DNA from: Flaccisagitta enflata
Lineage: Eukaryota > Chaetognatha > Sagittoidea > Aphragmophora
DNA length: 64,000 nt
Assembly: GCA_965153355.1 (NCBI GenBank)
Contig: OZ231128.1
Location: forward strand, 2,232,001 to 2,296,000
Reading direction: 5' to 3'
The position numbers and the translations under genes are program-made. Of the stretch, positions 25,208 to 48,344 are shown in pieces. The notes below the pieces were generated by a model. That model saw only the letters and a program-made list of their open reading frames with translations, did no database searches and was not told where the DNA came from. Position 1 is the first letter of the stretch. The number at the start of each line of letters is the position of its first letter.

Positions 25208-25646
25208 AAAAACCAATTGTTATATACAGCATTGTTATGTACAGCATTCTGTTAATCATCAGCGGGTTGGATCAAACCCAACATAGTGAGTTCTCTACCT
25301 ATTTCATTTTGTCCGCTGACTGTGTACAACTTCACCCAAAACGTCGATCTACCAAACTCACCCTCAAGCCTCATCCCATTTCATGTTGGTTATTGGATCT
25401 TGATCTCTGCTTTTATCTATTTTGCCGCTGGTATCCAACTGATGGTATCCAACCATTCTCACTTCCATCGTTTTTTTTTCCTGTCAATCCCTTCAAATCT
25501 TTCATTCGATCTCAGGGGTTTGTATAGTTCCATGACTTTTGATTAATTTCTCCCCCCCCCCCTCCCTCTGCATTTGCTATTCTCCCCTACAACACATCGC
25601 GTCGCATGACCAAGTTTATGATTGTCTTTCACATAGAGCTCTTTTT
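25208..25646. other. No gene seen
   Basis: Sequence between two X elements with a C-run near 25553. No supported exon or RNA gene. Confidence 0.45.
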
Positions 25647-25795
25647 AGTCGCGGACACGCGACTCTACACCTTGCCATGTTGGTCGGTCTGTCGGTCCGT
25701 CGGTAACATTTTTGAATTCTGAACGGTTTTCACATTGACATTACAGCTCCTGCCCAACCGTCCGCGACTGGATTGCCGTGTATCCGGCCTTGTTT
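25647..25795 (+). mobile_element. X-family element, short form
   Basis: AGTCGCGGACACGCGACTCT at the left, GGTCGGTCTGTCGGTCC, CTCCTGCCCAACCGTCC, CGACTGGATTGCCGTG and TATCCGGCCTTGTT at the right. Confidence 0.8.
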
Positions 25796-25978
25796 TTCTG
25801 GTTTTTTTCCTCTTTTTTCCATTTCTCACCATATTTTCAAACCTTTCGATTATTTTCCTTCCCTTCCCCCCGCAGGGTGGGGGGGGGAGAGGAATGAAGA
25901 ACAATATACACGCTTGTTTAATTCTACCCCATGCTATTCGCTGATCAATGATCAATCGCTAGCATTCCTTTTCTTTTT

Positions 25979-26690
<712 letters not shown>

Positions 26691-26859
26691 CGCGTTACTT
26701 GTTCTAACTTCTCTCGCTGTGACTTTGAGTGTTTGATGAAGTTTTTTTGCCAAAAATCACCAAGAGGTAAACGAAACGAATCTCATGATTCATGTAACAA
26801 TTCTTTTTTCATATGATCGTAAATGATAAGTAACCACGTGGCCCGGCCTCATGACTTTC

Positions 26860-26900
26860 CTTTTTTTGGGGGGGGGGGTGGGGGGAAGGGGGGGGGGCTC
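26860..26900. repeat. G-rich run
   Basis: Several runs of 5 to 9 G on the + strand (about 26868-26897), capable of forming a G-quadruplex; no gene nearby. Confidence 0.6.
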
Positions 26901-27011
26901 TCGACTTTCGACTTATTGCTGTTCTTCATAAACTCCTACACACTTTATCATGAAGAGATATGATTGCCTTCGTCTATACCTGTATAGTGTCTATCAACAA
27001 TACCATGTTAC

Positions 27012-27185
27012 GCATTTGATTGGGCGGGGGCATCGACACATGTGATTGGGCGGGGGCACTGACGCATGTGATTGGGCGGGGGAAGTGATGCATGAGATTG
27101 GGACGGGGTATTGACACATGTGGACATATTAGACAGGGGTGGTGACGTATGAGATAAGGCAGGGGCAGTCACGCATGTGATCTGG
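27012..27185. repeat. ~32-bp minisatellite
   Basis: About five copies of a unit around CATGTGATTGGGCGGGGG, diverging to the right. Confidence 0.85.
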
Positions 27186-27641
27186 CCTGTGTGTCTGTCT
27201 ATCTCTCTGTCTATCTGTCTGTCTTTCTATCTCTCTGTTCAGCCGCAAAATGCAAACGGCTGAATTATATACAAATGTTTGTATTATTTGTTGATGTGGC
27301 CTACGGACGGCCCATCGGCGTTTGACGCTTCTTTTAGCAATCATGAGCATAATTTCCCCGTCACATCAGTCTTGTTAATTTTCCAATCTAACCATTATTT
27401 CAGTGTATCGGGGATAGGCAAGTGAGACTCAGATTAATTATTCACAAACAATGTAATCACTAATCAAAGCAATACGACTACGCATTGTTTCTCTGCCTAA
27501 GTAACAAATCTGAATAATAAAAAGTAACTGTGGCTCAGGTTCATTGGCTATCTCTCGGAGCGGGAATGTTACAATCACTTGCGTTTTGTAATTTCTGACT
27601 GTCTTCGTAAATAGATTCATTCATTTATTCAGATCCATGGT

Positions 27642-27868
27642 TACCCACAGTCCCACACACTGCCCCAGATCCCACACACTGCCCCAGACCCCCCCACCAC
27701 GAAAAATAAATAGCCGTCACCCCCCTATCACCCCTTAATCACCATCAACGCACCTACACGCTGCCCCAGATCCCACCATCACGAAAAATAAATACCCGTC
27801 ACCCCCCTTTCACTTCCTATTCACCACCAATTCACCCACACACCGCCCCAGATCCCATCACCACGAAA
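27642..27868. repeat. ~100-bp tandem repeat, about 2.5 copies
   Basis: Repeated CACTGCCCCAGATCCCAC, CACGAAAAATAAATA and GTCACCCCCC blocks, ending at the start of an X element. Confidence 0.75.
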
Positions 27869-28059
27869 AACAAGGCCGGGTACACGGCTACCCCAGTCGC
27901 GTGCGGGTGGGCAGGGGCCGTAGTTAAGGTCACCAGATCATTTGGGCAGGAGCAGTGAGGCCAAAGACCGCAAAAACCCAAAAAAAGTAAAGTGTGACCG
28001 ACGGACGGACCAACCGACGGACCGACAAAGCGGGGTGTATGTTCGCGTAGCACGCGACT
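27869..28059 (-). mobile_element. X-family element, reverse orientation
   Basis: AACAAGGCCGGGTACACGGC, CAGTCGCGTGCGGGTGGGC, GACGGACGGACCAACCGACG, then TTCGCGTAGCACGCGACT before AAAAA. Confidence 0.8.
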
Positions 28060-28444
28060 AAAAAGACCCGTCAGCCCCATAGTGACTAGCTAGATGGTTT
28101 CTTAACTACTTGTTGCATTTGAAACTTTGAAGTAATTTTGTCATTAACCTCAAGGGTCCTTCCTGCGTTCTTGAGAGTTGACAGTACATCAGTGCAATAT
28201 CAATTGGTTATTTCGCCCATCTGCATCTAGCGAAGTACAGCTTATCTTGATATAACCACATGATAATACAGTTGAACCCCATTCTAATGGATCTGCCAGC
28301 AGCGAAAATACATTTGTACATTTGTAATGAATAAAAATTTATTTTTTTTTAATTGGTTTCTTACAATTGATTTCTTACAATTTAATTCCTCCTCCTAGGT
28401 TGTCTGAGAAATTTGAATATTGCAAACATAAACAAAAATTCTTT

Positions 28445-28622
28445 TTAGTCTCTTGCAAGCAACTCTATTTAACCAGTTGGTCCATCCATCGCACTGAGTT
28501 TTTTTCTGTGTTAATGGGCGTTTTTTGCATCACTGCTCCTGCCCAAGTGCTTGATTAGCCATTTTTATCATTACCCTTGTCAACCCGCAGGCAACTTTGG
28601 TAACCATTTTCCAGCCTTGTTT
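28445..28622 (+). mobile_element. Decayed X-family element
   Basis: TTTTTAGTCTCTTGCAAGCA at the left, GTTGGTCCATCCATCG, CTGCTCCTGCCC and CAACCCGCAGGCAACTTTGG, with CAGCCTTGTT at the right. The hairpin stem has drifted. Confidence 0.55.
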
Positions 28623-29898
28623 CTCTTGTAATTTCTGATTACTAATCCGTTTGAGCGGGATTAAACTGTACATAAGACTCAGCCAATAAAAGTAAGAGAA
28701 CCCTCTGCTCTGCTCTGATCTGTTAGTATTACACAAAATTTACAAGGCGGCTTCCTATCAAGATGTTTATTTCAAAGGACCAAAAATCAATCTGTTTTTC
28801 AACAATGATTAGACAAGATGTAAATTATCAAGAAACATTCCTTTTTTGAATCACACTCAGATTCAAATTTAGATTTAGATTCTTGATGGTCGTTCTTAAG
28901 GAATACAATATGATACATGATAAGAATACAATAAAGAATATACATATGATAGGGTGTGATATCATAGGGCTAGAACATAGAAATACGGTGAAATTTATGA
29001 ACCAAATATGACACAATGATATTTTGTTGTGCCATATAATTGAAGAAAAAAAGAATAAGACTCTCACAGCTAGGTCAGATGTGAGTGAAAAAATATTCTT
29101 TTTTTTTTTTTCTCGTGTGTGTTTATTCATTATTGAGATCTTTAATATACACGAATCCTTTTGTAATTTTCATTATCTTTTAAAATTCTTTATTCCATTT
29201 TCAAAGAAAACTTTTTTTTCTTTGAAGATCATAGAAATTAGCGCAAAATAGAATACAATAGAGATAAGGATTATATATATATAATAGGCGACAATTCAAT
29301 ACAAAATAAGTATAATAATAAAATAATAGGAAATTGAGACAACAATGATAGACGAAAGCAAAACATTTTTTTAACGTGAAACTCCCTTCTAAATTTGAAA
29401 CAACCGAAGATTGAGAATAGAATCCAGATTGGAGACTAGTAAAACTAAAATAGGAATAGCAGCAACGAGATTTCTGTTCCCATTCACCGGAAGTCGGCCA
29501 TGGTAGAAGATGATGATGATGATGGTGGTGTGGAGATCTACTACCCAGCAGTGGCGGCCCTGAGCTCTGTAGGGGGGGGGTAAGGGGAAGGCAGGATAAA
29601 ATGGAATATCGTGATCAGTGTTTTTTTATATTCTCCCTCTACTTTTGGTTACTTTATGTTAAAAACATTAAAAGAATGAGGTTCCGAGTATCTAGTTCGA
29701 AACAATCGCGTTTTTAACGGGCCACTTGGTCGCTTGCTCGCTATGTTTGTTTACTCACTCCGCTTCAATATGCTCGCCTGGCTCCCTTTGCCATACACAC
29801 TCGTAGGATGCTTAAAATTCATGAATATGTGTTCACGCTGTTAACGCGTTCAAGGAAAACAATCGCGTTTGTTGACATTTGGTGACTCTCAGGGCTTA
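28623..29898. other. AT-rich region without gene
   Basis: Short A/T runs, a TATATATATAT stretch near 29271 and GATGATGATGATG near 29510. No exon supported on either strand. Confidence 0.5.
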
Positions 29899-30206
29899 GG
29901 GCGTGTTTCTAGTGAGCGCCAAAAACGCGTTTCTTCCTGTGAAACGCGACAACAGTGTAAACACATATTCAAGAATTTCAACCGTCCCATGAGGGAGTGA
30001 GCGAAGTGAGTGAGCGAGCCCGTGAACAAAGCGAGCGAGCAAAGCGAGCATAGCGAAGCGGAGCGCTGCGGAGCAAAGCGGAGCGCTGCGGAGCGAAGCG
30101 GAGCGCTGCGGAGCGAGTGAGCGGAGTGAGCGGTGCGAGCGAACGAACGTAGCGAGCGACCGAGTGGCCCGTTCAAAACGCGGTTGTCTCTGACTAGAAA
30201 CGCCCC
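29899..30206. mobile_element. Small GC-rich TIR element next to the GFP-like gene's stop
   Basis: The ends are imperfect inverted copies (GGGCGTGTTTCTAGT against GGGCGTTTCTAGT read inward from the right). The interior holds GAGCGAAGCGGAGCGCTGCG repeats. A related inverted stretch lies at about 29705-29790. It ends about 40 bp beyond the stop codon of the GFP-like gene, so it may form part of its 3' region. Confidence 0.5.
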
Positions 30207-30245
30207 CTTATTACCTGTCGTGTTGATAAAGTCTTTGCTAGGTCT

Positions 30246-40777
<10,532 letters not shown>

Positions 40778-40865
40778 GATGTAAATTGGTTTGGCTGTCC
40801 CCGTCTCCAAGAGCGAAATCTTCTGCCTGTTGTGGCCTAACGTGATTTTTGACTGTTTCACGATG

Positions 40866-40875
40866 CTTAAATACC
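40866..40875 (-). promoter_or_regulatory. Candidate TATA box of the GFP-like gene
   Basis: GGTATTTAAG on the minus strand, about 90 bp upstream of the proposed ATG at 40777. That would put a start site near 40840 and a 5' UTR of about 60 bases. A GAT/ATC trinucleotide run and a long CT array lie directly upstream. Position fits, but the motif alone is weak evidence. Confidence 0.4.
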
Positions 40876-40933
40876 TCCCAGATGATGATGATGATGATGA
40901 TGACCCCCCCTCTTTTTCTCCCTCCCCTCCTCT

Positions 40934-41252
<319 letters not shown>

Positions 41253-41311
41253 TTCTCTCGAGCTGTTGGGTGAGGTGCGGTATTCGCATCTCTGCAGCAG
41301 AAATCATATCT

Positions 41312-41331
41312 AAGGTGCGATATCGCACCTT
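41312..41331. other. 20-bp perfect palindrome, copy 1
   Basis: AAGGTGCGATATCGCACCTT reads the same on both strands. The identical palindrome occurs again about 0.8 kb away, and a decayed form (GAGGTGCGGTATTCGCATCT) lies just left, at about 41270. Confidence 0.8.
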
Positions 41332-41339
41332 GGCAGCTA

Positions 41340-41947
41340 AAGCCACAACACCTCATAGCACTTTAGCAATTGTTCAAACTACATGTTAGAATGTCTCTCA
41401 ACAAAAGCCAGCTCTCTATTTTTTTCTCTGATTCAACCCACTTTTTTGCATAGAGTGTTTTTGTTTAAATGTTCTATGCAAAAAAAAAAAAGAATATAAG
41501 CTTTGCAGTTTATTTTTTATGTTGCCCCTCTGCCCATCTGTCACTTTCCATTAGATAATAGTTTGCTCGTCAAATTTTGTAAATTCAGAAATACCTTTTT
41601 TGTAAAATTTTGTTGGTGTTAGTTTTGTCATTTAGCAACACATTCCTTTTAAATTCATTATTCATTGCTGCTTATCTGATATGGTTTCTTCAATCTTACC
41701 ACCTTTTAAAAGTAGAACTCTTGAATGAATCAAAAAGAAATATTCAATAAAAAATGCATTTGTTTGGTTGTGATTAAAATCTTATACCGGTAGGAAGATA
41801 AGCATATCTTTCTTTTTGGGTCCCATCTTTTTAATCAGCATTCCTCTATTAATCAGCTTCTGTTTGAACCTTGACCACATTGCAAACTGTAAAAAAATAT
41901 ATGAACATAAGCAAACCTTTTTGTCTACTCATTGTTTGAAATAAACT

Positions 41948-41948
<1 letters not shown>
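41340..41948. other. No gene seen
   Basis: AT-rich sequence between microsatellites; no exon or RNA gene supported. Confidence 0.5.
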
Positions 41949-41949
<1 letters not shown>

Positions 41950-42041
<92 letters not shown>

Positions 42042-42052
42042 GAGAGAGAGAA
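41950..42052. repeat. (AG)n microsatellite
   Basis: AG dinucleotides with a short ACAGACAG interruption near 42034. Confidence 0.96.
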
Positions 42053-42136
42053 AGAATAAAAATACAAGGAGAACATAGGAGCAGACATGGGGCAGTTAAA
42101 AGTGAAGCTGCTGAGGTAGTCTGAACTTTCCTTCTA

Positions 42137-42156
42137 AGGTGCGATATCGCACCTTT
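42137..42156. other. 20-bp perfect palindrome, copy 2
   Basis: Second AAGGTGCGATATCGCACCTT, between AG and CT microsatellites. Confidence 0.8.
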
Positions 42157-42279
42157 ACAGCAACAGTCTCAAGTAACATGATTTTAGACACTTTTACCTG
42201 ACCTCAGCAGTCCCCCCCCCCTTCTCTCTCTTCTCTTTCTGTTTCTGTTTCTCTTCCTCTCTCGGCCCCTCTCTTGCTC

Positions 42280-42540
<261 letters not shown>

Positions 42541-42969
42541 TGTGCATGCTACTGTTGTGTTAGTCCATCCATCCGTCCGTCTCTAGGTCCTGAAGCATGC
42601 AACAGAGATAGACCGTAATCTTTTTATGTGCGCTAGCGCACGTCAATAAGAGCCTGTGTCCGTAGGTCGGTTGGTTGGTCCGTTGGTCAGTAACGCACTC
42701 GTTCGATTATCCACAATTCCACACGGCCCAGGTATTGGCCTACATGGCCTTGTTCTCCGTTAACCAATGTCCGTCATCTTCTTTTTTTCATGGTGTTACG
42801 TGGATCAACGTCCTTGAAGTTGAATTTGGCGAAGCGCGTAGGTCGATTTCTTATAAATGGCAAAATAAATTGTAATCTGCGAGGGACAGCATTGGTCCGT
42901 TGGTCCATTGGTCCGTTGATCCACAAGCACGAGTCGAAAAGTCGAAAAGTGGGAAACTGAGCGTTTCAG

Positions 42970-43265
42970 ATGCTTTTTGGGCAGAGGCCCAAAAAGTGAG
43001 CGTTTTAGATACTTTTTGGGCCGACGCCCAAAATTAGCCCACTTTGGCCATAACTCAGCCCTCTCTGGTCTGAAATAGGCCCTGTGAGGCCTCATGGCCT
43101 CAAATTCACCCTCTCAAGCCTAAAATCTGACCTCTCAGGACAGGCGGACATAAGGTAATTCATCCCTGTGGGGCCTGTCCCCTTTGGGGCTGCTGCCTAA
43201 CTTTTTTTCTCCGGCTAATCACTCCGAGCAGGGCATCGGGTACCGCTGACCATGTGCAATCCACA
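42970..43265 (-). mobile_element. Y-family element, reverse orientation, decayed
   Basis: CTTTTTGGGCAGAGGCCC at the left, CCTCTCAAGCCTAAAATCTG repeats in the core, GGGGCTGCTGCC, and CATCGGGTACCGCTGACCAT at the right, all in the reverse order of the + copies. Confidence 0.55.
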
Positions 43266-43512
43266 GATACTTCGCGAATCAATAAAAAAGCAGCACTTTT
43301 AAATGACAATTATTCATATTCAATTTCAAAATAATCAAGTAAAATCATAGACCATTTTAAAGCTCTCAAAAAGAACTTTCATTTGGCTCCAATCTGGTAT
43401 TTCTAGCTTCATTCGTTTAGATTGACAACATTGCCATCTTCAGTTTTGCAATCCTATGGCTATTGAAAAAGTAGCCCTTTCACAAAACAGTGGTTCTAAA
43501 CGCTTTGATATA

Positions 43513-44021
43513 CAGTAGATGTCGTCTAGACTTAGAAATACGGGGGCCCTCATTTCTTAAATACCATTTATGTAATTGAAATGAAACTGTGTGTGTATAA
43601 TGCTTATGACCTGAAGGGTTGACAATGGGGTATGGCAGCTCTGTGGATGGAAAACTCTCTTGAATACACTCAATCAAATTCTCCTAATTAAATCAGCTTT
43701 AGAAGTTGGTCTAGTGGTTAACTCACTTGACTTCAGATTTATCAGAAACAGATCTTTTTATCTAAGGTTCCAGGTTCGAATCCTCGACTGGTTTTGCTAT
43801 TCAAGCAAATAGATTAAGCTGAAATTCTGCAAAAAAAATGATTGTTCCTATAATTTTATACTAAAAGTTTTTTTCCTAAGGTAAGCCGTAGGGGGATACC
43901 ATACCCCATCGTCAACCCTTTAGGGTTTACACATTACACCTGTAAAATATCAGCCCCCTCACTTTACTAATACTCAGGTTATGAGCTCCCCCGTATTTCT
44001 AAGTCTAGACGACATCTACTG
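43513..44021. mobile_element. TIR element (TA target) carrying a tRNA-like module
   Basis: The terminal 34 bp are inverted copies (CAGTAGATGTCGTCTAGAC start), flanked by TA on both sides. A second inverted pair, GGGTTGACAATGGGGTATGG against GGGTTGACGATGGGGTATGG, lies further in. CAGT termini and a TA target suggest a Tc1/mariner/pogo-type non-autonomous element (inference). Confidence 0.75.
43700..43792 (+). other. tRNA-like module with A and B boxes
   Basis: TGGTCTAGTGG (43707-43717) fits the A box and GGTTCGAATCC (43773-43783) is a consensus B box, 66 bases apart, as in tRNAs with a long variable arm. The acceptor stem pairs at only about 4 of 7 positions and the T stem at 4 of 5, so this is more likely a tRNA-derived sequence than a working tRNA. 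Confidence 0.5.
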
Positions 44022-44108
44022 TACAGATCTGGGATTGTTCTAGAATGAAAGAAAATTCAAAGAATTTCAAAAGCAATTGAAAAATAAATTTGAAATAATT
44101 TCTTCTGT

Positions 44109-44189
44109 CTCTTCCTCTCATCTACAAAAGGGTGCGGGCCAACCGACCGACTTATCGGGGTGTAGAGTCGCGTAGCACGCGGCTATAAA
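44109..44189 (-). mobile_element. X-family terminal fragment
   Basis: CCAACCGACCGACTTATCGG then GAGTCGCGTAGCACGCGGCT: only the hairpin end remains. Confidence 0.6.
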
Positions 44190-44303
44190 CGCAAGTAAAC
44201 AACTTCCAACTCGAGCATGATCCACTGACGGAACGACAGAATTGCATAAGGATGGACCAACGAACGGACAAAGCCTCCAAAAGAGTCGCCAGTCATCGAC
44301 AAA

Positions 44304-44456
44304 TAAGGCCGGATACACGGCAGGACAGTCGTGGATGATTGGGAAGGGACAGATATGCAAAAACCGCTCGCAATTCAGAAATGTGACGGACGGACGGACG
44401 GACCAACAGACATACCGACCGACACGGCAAGGTGTAGAGTCGCGTGTCCGCGACAA
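44304..44456 (-). mobile_element. X-family element, reverse orientation
   Basis: ATAAGGCCGGATACACGGC, CAGTCGTGGATGATTGGG, GACGGACGGACGGACCAAC, CCGACACGGCAAGGTGTAG and AGTCGCGTGTCCGCGAC before an A run. Confidence 0.78.
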
Positions 44457-44734
44457 AAAAAAACACTCGGGGAGCCCTGATTCACAATCAGGTCATTCAC
44501 GATCGAATCATATTTCAGAGTTGCACCGGTGAGATATGGTGAGTTTGGTGACTGCCCTGATTTGTCCTATTTTTATTCGTCCTTGACGTTTAACAAAGCT
44601 AGCAGGGATTTGCGCGTCCTTATGTCTCAAACCAATCTTTTACCGACAAAAATGTCATAACTCAACTACTTTTTTCCGTGTAGTATAGACAAAAAATGAA
44701 CTTATCAAGTGAGATAAGTAAGTTTAGTACAACA

Positions 44735-44926
<192 letters not shown>

Positions 44927-44970
44927 GTCCGCGAGAGAAAAATTAGACGACATCGGCAATGGACAAATAT

Positions 44971-45356
44971 AACAAGGCCGGATTCACGCGCCAAGACGCT
45001 GCGCCGGGCGTTATTAACGCTTAGACCTATCCCTAGCTCCATCTGACCTATCCCTAGCTCTATCAGACCTATCCCCAGCTCTATCAGATCTATCCCCAGA
45101 CCTATCCGACCTATCACCAGCTCTATCAGACCTATCTCCAGCTCTATCAGACCTATCCCCAGACCTATCTGACGTATCTCCAGCTCTATCAGACCTAATT
45201 GTAGCCGATTATTTTAGTGAATAAAGTGACTAGTATCATCAAGGATGAACGAAATGAGTTTTCAATTGATTTCAAACATTTATAGCGACTTTTCATTTGA
45301 GCATGACGGACGGACGGACAGAGCCTCCTATAGAGGTGCTATGGTGCACCTAAAAA
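44971..45356 (-). mobile_element. X-family element with CTATCAGACCTATCCCCAG core
   Basis: AACAAGGCCGGATTCACGCG at the left and GACGGACGGACGGACAGAGC, CCTATAGAGGTGCTATGGTG before CACCTAAAAA at the right. The core (45025-45195) is ~20-bp repeats found in no other copy here. Confidence 0.6.
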
Positions 45357-45508
45357 CGTGAAAGTTGATAATTGAGAAAAAAAAACTAAAGCAAATAAAA
45401 AAAAAGTGGCCGATCATTGAACGAGTCAAGAACCTCAGTTGACCCATCGGTTGGCCCATCAGGTTATTTTTCATCAGTGGTTTTTTTCTGGTTTTTTTTT
45501 TTGGTTTT

Positions 45509-45694
45509 TAGTTGCGGACACGCAACTCTGTAAGAGGCTTTGTCCGTCCGTCCGTCGGTTGGTTGGTCGGTTAGTCGGTTGGTCGGTTGGACGGTCGGTC
45601 CGTAGAAGTGATCGAGTTGAAAAGTGGGAAAACGCGCATATCCGCCCCTGCCCACCCGTCCGCAACTGGTGGCCGTGTATCCGGCCTTGTTTTT
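45509..45694 (+). mobile_element. X-family element
   Basis: AGTTGCGGACACGCAACTCT hairpin, GTCCGTCCGTCCGTCGG, CCCCTGCCCACCCGTCCGC and GTGTATCCGGCCTTGTT. Confidence 0.82.
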
Positions 45695-46080
45695 TTAATG
45701 CCTCTGATCGCGCGAGTGCGATTTTATAAGAGGGATAAGCGTTGGGTAGCAACAGGGGCAGAGGACGAGCCGTGTGGTTGAATGTGGTAAATGGAGAGGG
45801 GAGTAGAAAGCCGTTTTTTGTTCGATTCTATTTTAACTAAAAGCGGTTGGGACGGTGGTGGGGGTGGTGGTGGGGTTGGGGGGTAAAAAAGTTTGATGAC
45901 AGGTCTTGCATAAGAAATTAACATTTTTCCCCAAGGCGATCTTCTTTTTTATGTAAGAGCCGTTTACAATGGTAATTGGCGGGTAACAATATTGGAAGAG
46001 AACATGCCCAACAGGCCAACAGTCGTGTTTTACAGTAACACACACAACTGCATGCTGCATGCTCCTCTGTTTGTTTCCTT

Positions 46081-46147
46081 CCTTCCATCCTTCCTTCTTT
46101 CCTTGCATTCTTCCCCTTATTCCCTCCCTTCCTTCCTTCCTTCCTTT
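46081..46147. repeat. (CTTC)n-rich tract
   Basis: Irregular CCTTCCTT tetranucleotides. Confidence 0.85.
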
Positions 46148-46332
46148 TGTCCTTCCTCCCCTCTTAGGCCGTGCAATATCATATTGAATATGTATTGGGT
46201 ATTGGATAATGTAAATATTTATAGGTATTGGGTTTAATCAACACCCAATAACCAATATCTTCCTTTAAAGAATCACTGATTTAACTCTAAGAACAACTTA
46301 AAATGCGCAAAAAATCCAGAGTTGAAAAATTT

Positions 46333-46389
46333 TACGGACGGACCGACCTACCGACAGAGCAAGGTTTAGAGCACCGTGCACGCGACTAA
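46333..46389 (-). mobile_element. X-family terminal fragment
   Basis: ACGGACGGACCGACCTACCG then AGCACCGTGCACGCGACT before AAAAA. Confidence 0.6.
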
Positions 46390-46457
46390 AAATTGTGAGT
46401 GGGAGACTTGAAGAAGATGAAGAGCGTGGGGGAAGAAAGAGAGGGAGAAGTGATGTT

Positions 46458-48275
46458 TATCGGGAAAAAAGTCGAAGTCAGTCTTCGACTTTTTGACATA
46501 TTCGAGAGAAACAGGGTTTTCATTTTCTCATGGGGAAGTTGGGCATCTCATCCGGCTGATTGAGGCCTCCAATGAAATTTATAGGGTAAATAAATTTGAT
46601 TATTCTCTTTCATTTGGCACCAAGCAGAATTCTCTACCACAAATATTTTTCGCGCTATGATCTTTTAAAGATTTATGTATAAAAAAATTTAAATTGATTT
46701 TTTTTTAATTTTTTATGATTTTATGTAGGATCAATAAAAAAGTGTATCCATATGTGTTTGAACATGCAAATACAAGAAAACATGTTTATGAGCATAGCTG
46801 CTCCTCTGCGAGGGTGTTTTCTAGTATTCCAGCTCATCTAGCTCATTTAGCCCAGCCTTTTTTTTCTTATTTTAAATGCAATAAATAAAAAAAAATGATG
46901 GATTTATTTCTGAGCATGCAATACAGAAAGCATGTCCTCAAGCATAGCTGGTCATCTGTGTAAGTGATTTGGAGTATTTCAGCTCATTTAGCTCATTTAG
47001 CTCACACTTTTTTTTTTATCGGGAAAAAAGTCGAAGTCAGTCTTCGACTTTTTGACATATTCGAGAGAAACAGGGTTTTCATTTTCTTATGAGGAAGTTG
47101 AGGCTCTCCTATGGGCGAATGAGCCCTCCAATGAAATTGATAGGGTAAGTAAATTTGATAATTCTCTTTCATTTGGCGCCAAGCAGAATGCTCTACAACA
47201 AATACTTTTTGCGCTATGATTTTTTAAAGATTTATTTACGAAAAATTCAAATGGAATTTTTTTCGATTTTTTATGATTTTGAGTAGGATCAAAAAAGGAG
47301 TGTATTTATGTTTGTTTGAGCATACAAATACAAGAAAACATGTTTATGAGCATAGCTGCTCATCTGTGAGGGTGTTTTGGAGGATTCTAGCTCATTTAGC
47401 TCAGTTTTTTTTTATATTTTAAACGTGATGAATGAATAGATATTTTGATACATGTTTAAGAAAGCAGATACAAATAGTCGCAAAAGCGTTACATGGTCAG
47501 CGGTACCCGATGCCCCTAAGTTAGTGTGTGTGGGAATGAGATTATGAGAGGGGCAGGACCCGGTGGGGCCGATGGCCTATGATTCCAAATAGGACAATTT
47601 TCTCCGGTTTGAGAAGCTGGTTTACAGGGCTGAGAGGCCTGATTTTAGCTCTGAAAGGTCTGATTTAAGGTGTAAGTGGCGTGGTTTGGGGTCTGAGAGG
47701 CTTAATTTGGGGTCTGAAAAGCCTGACATGGGGTCTGAGGCCTGATTTGGATCTGAGAGGCCTACTTTGGAGTCTGAGAAGCCTGATCTGGAGTCTGGGA
47801 GGCCTGATTTGGGGTCTGAGAGGCCTGATTTGATGTCTGGGAGGCCTGATTTGTGGTCTGAGAAGCCTGATTTGGGGTCAGAAAGGTCTGATTATGAGTC
47901 CAAAAGGCCTGATTTGGGGTCTGAGAGGCTGGGCTGGGGGGGGGCGGACAGACGGAAACCGGAGAAAATTGCCCTATGTGGAATCATAGGTCATCGGCCC
48001 CTCCGGAACCGCTGCCCAAAAAGCATATCAGTGAGCATAACTGGTCATCTGTGAGGGTGTTTTTAAGCATTCTAGCTCACTTAGCTCATTTAGCTCAGTT
48101 TTTTTCCCGATTTTTAATGAGATAAATAAATGTTTTGATGGGAGCATGTAAATACAAGAAAGCTTGTCAGTAAGCATAGCTGATTGTCTGGTTGAGTGAT
48201 TCTGAGCATTTTAGCTCATCTAGCTCATTTGGCTCAGTCCTATTGTTCTCTGATTTTCAGTGCAATCAATACATA
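46458..48275. repeat. 559-bp tandem duplication, second copy interrupted by a Y element
   Basis: TTATCGGGAAAAAAGTCGAA at 46458 and again at 47017 starts each copy. Both contain GTCGAAGTCAGTCTTCGAC (imperfect palindrome) and then subrepeats around CATAGCTG...CATCTGTG and TAGCTCATTTAGCTCA. The Y element at 47476 splits the second copy. No gene is seen. Confidence 0.8.
47476..48023 (+). mobile_element. Y-family element with GGCCTGATTTGGGGTCTGAG core
   Basis: AGTCGCAAAAGCGTTACATG, GTCAGCGGTACCCGATGCC and a GGTGGGGCCGATGGCC hairpin at the left; CATAGGTCATCGGCCCCTCC, GCTGCCCAAAAAG at the right. The core (about 47620-47930) is ~20-bp repeats. The neighbouring 559-bp duplication supplies uninterrupted versions of the target. 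Confidence 0.75.
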
Positions 48276-48344
48276 CAATTGCTCAAGTCGCGTGCAGGAC
48301 AAAAATAACTGAACTGACCTGACTCCTTATTGTATCTTTTTATC

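Noticed and set aside
43700-43792. A functional tRNA gene
   Set aside because: A and B boxes are good, but acceptor and T stems pair poorly and the sequence sits inside a TIR element.
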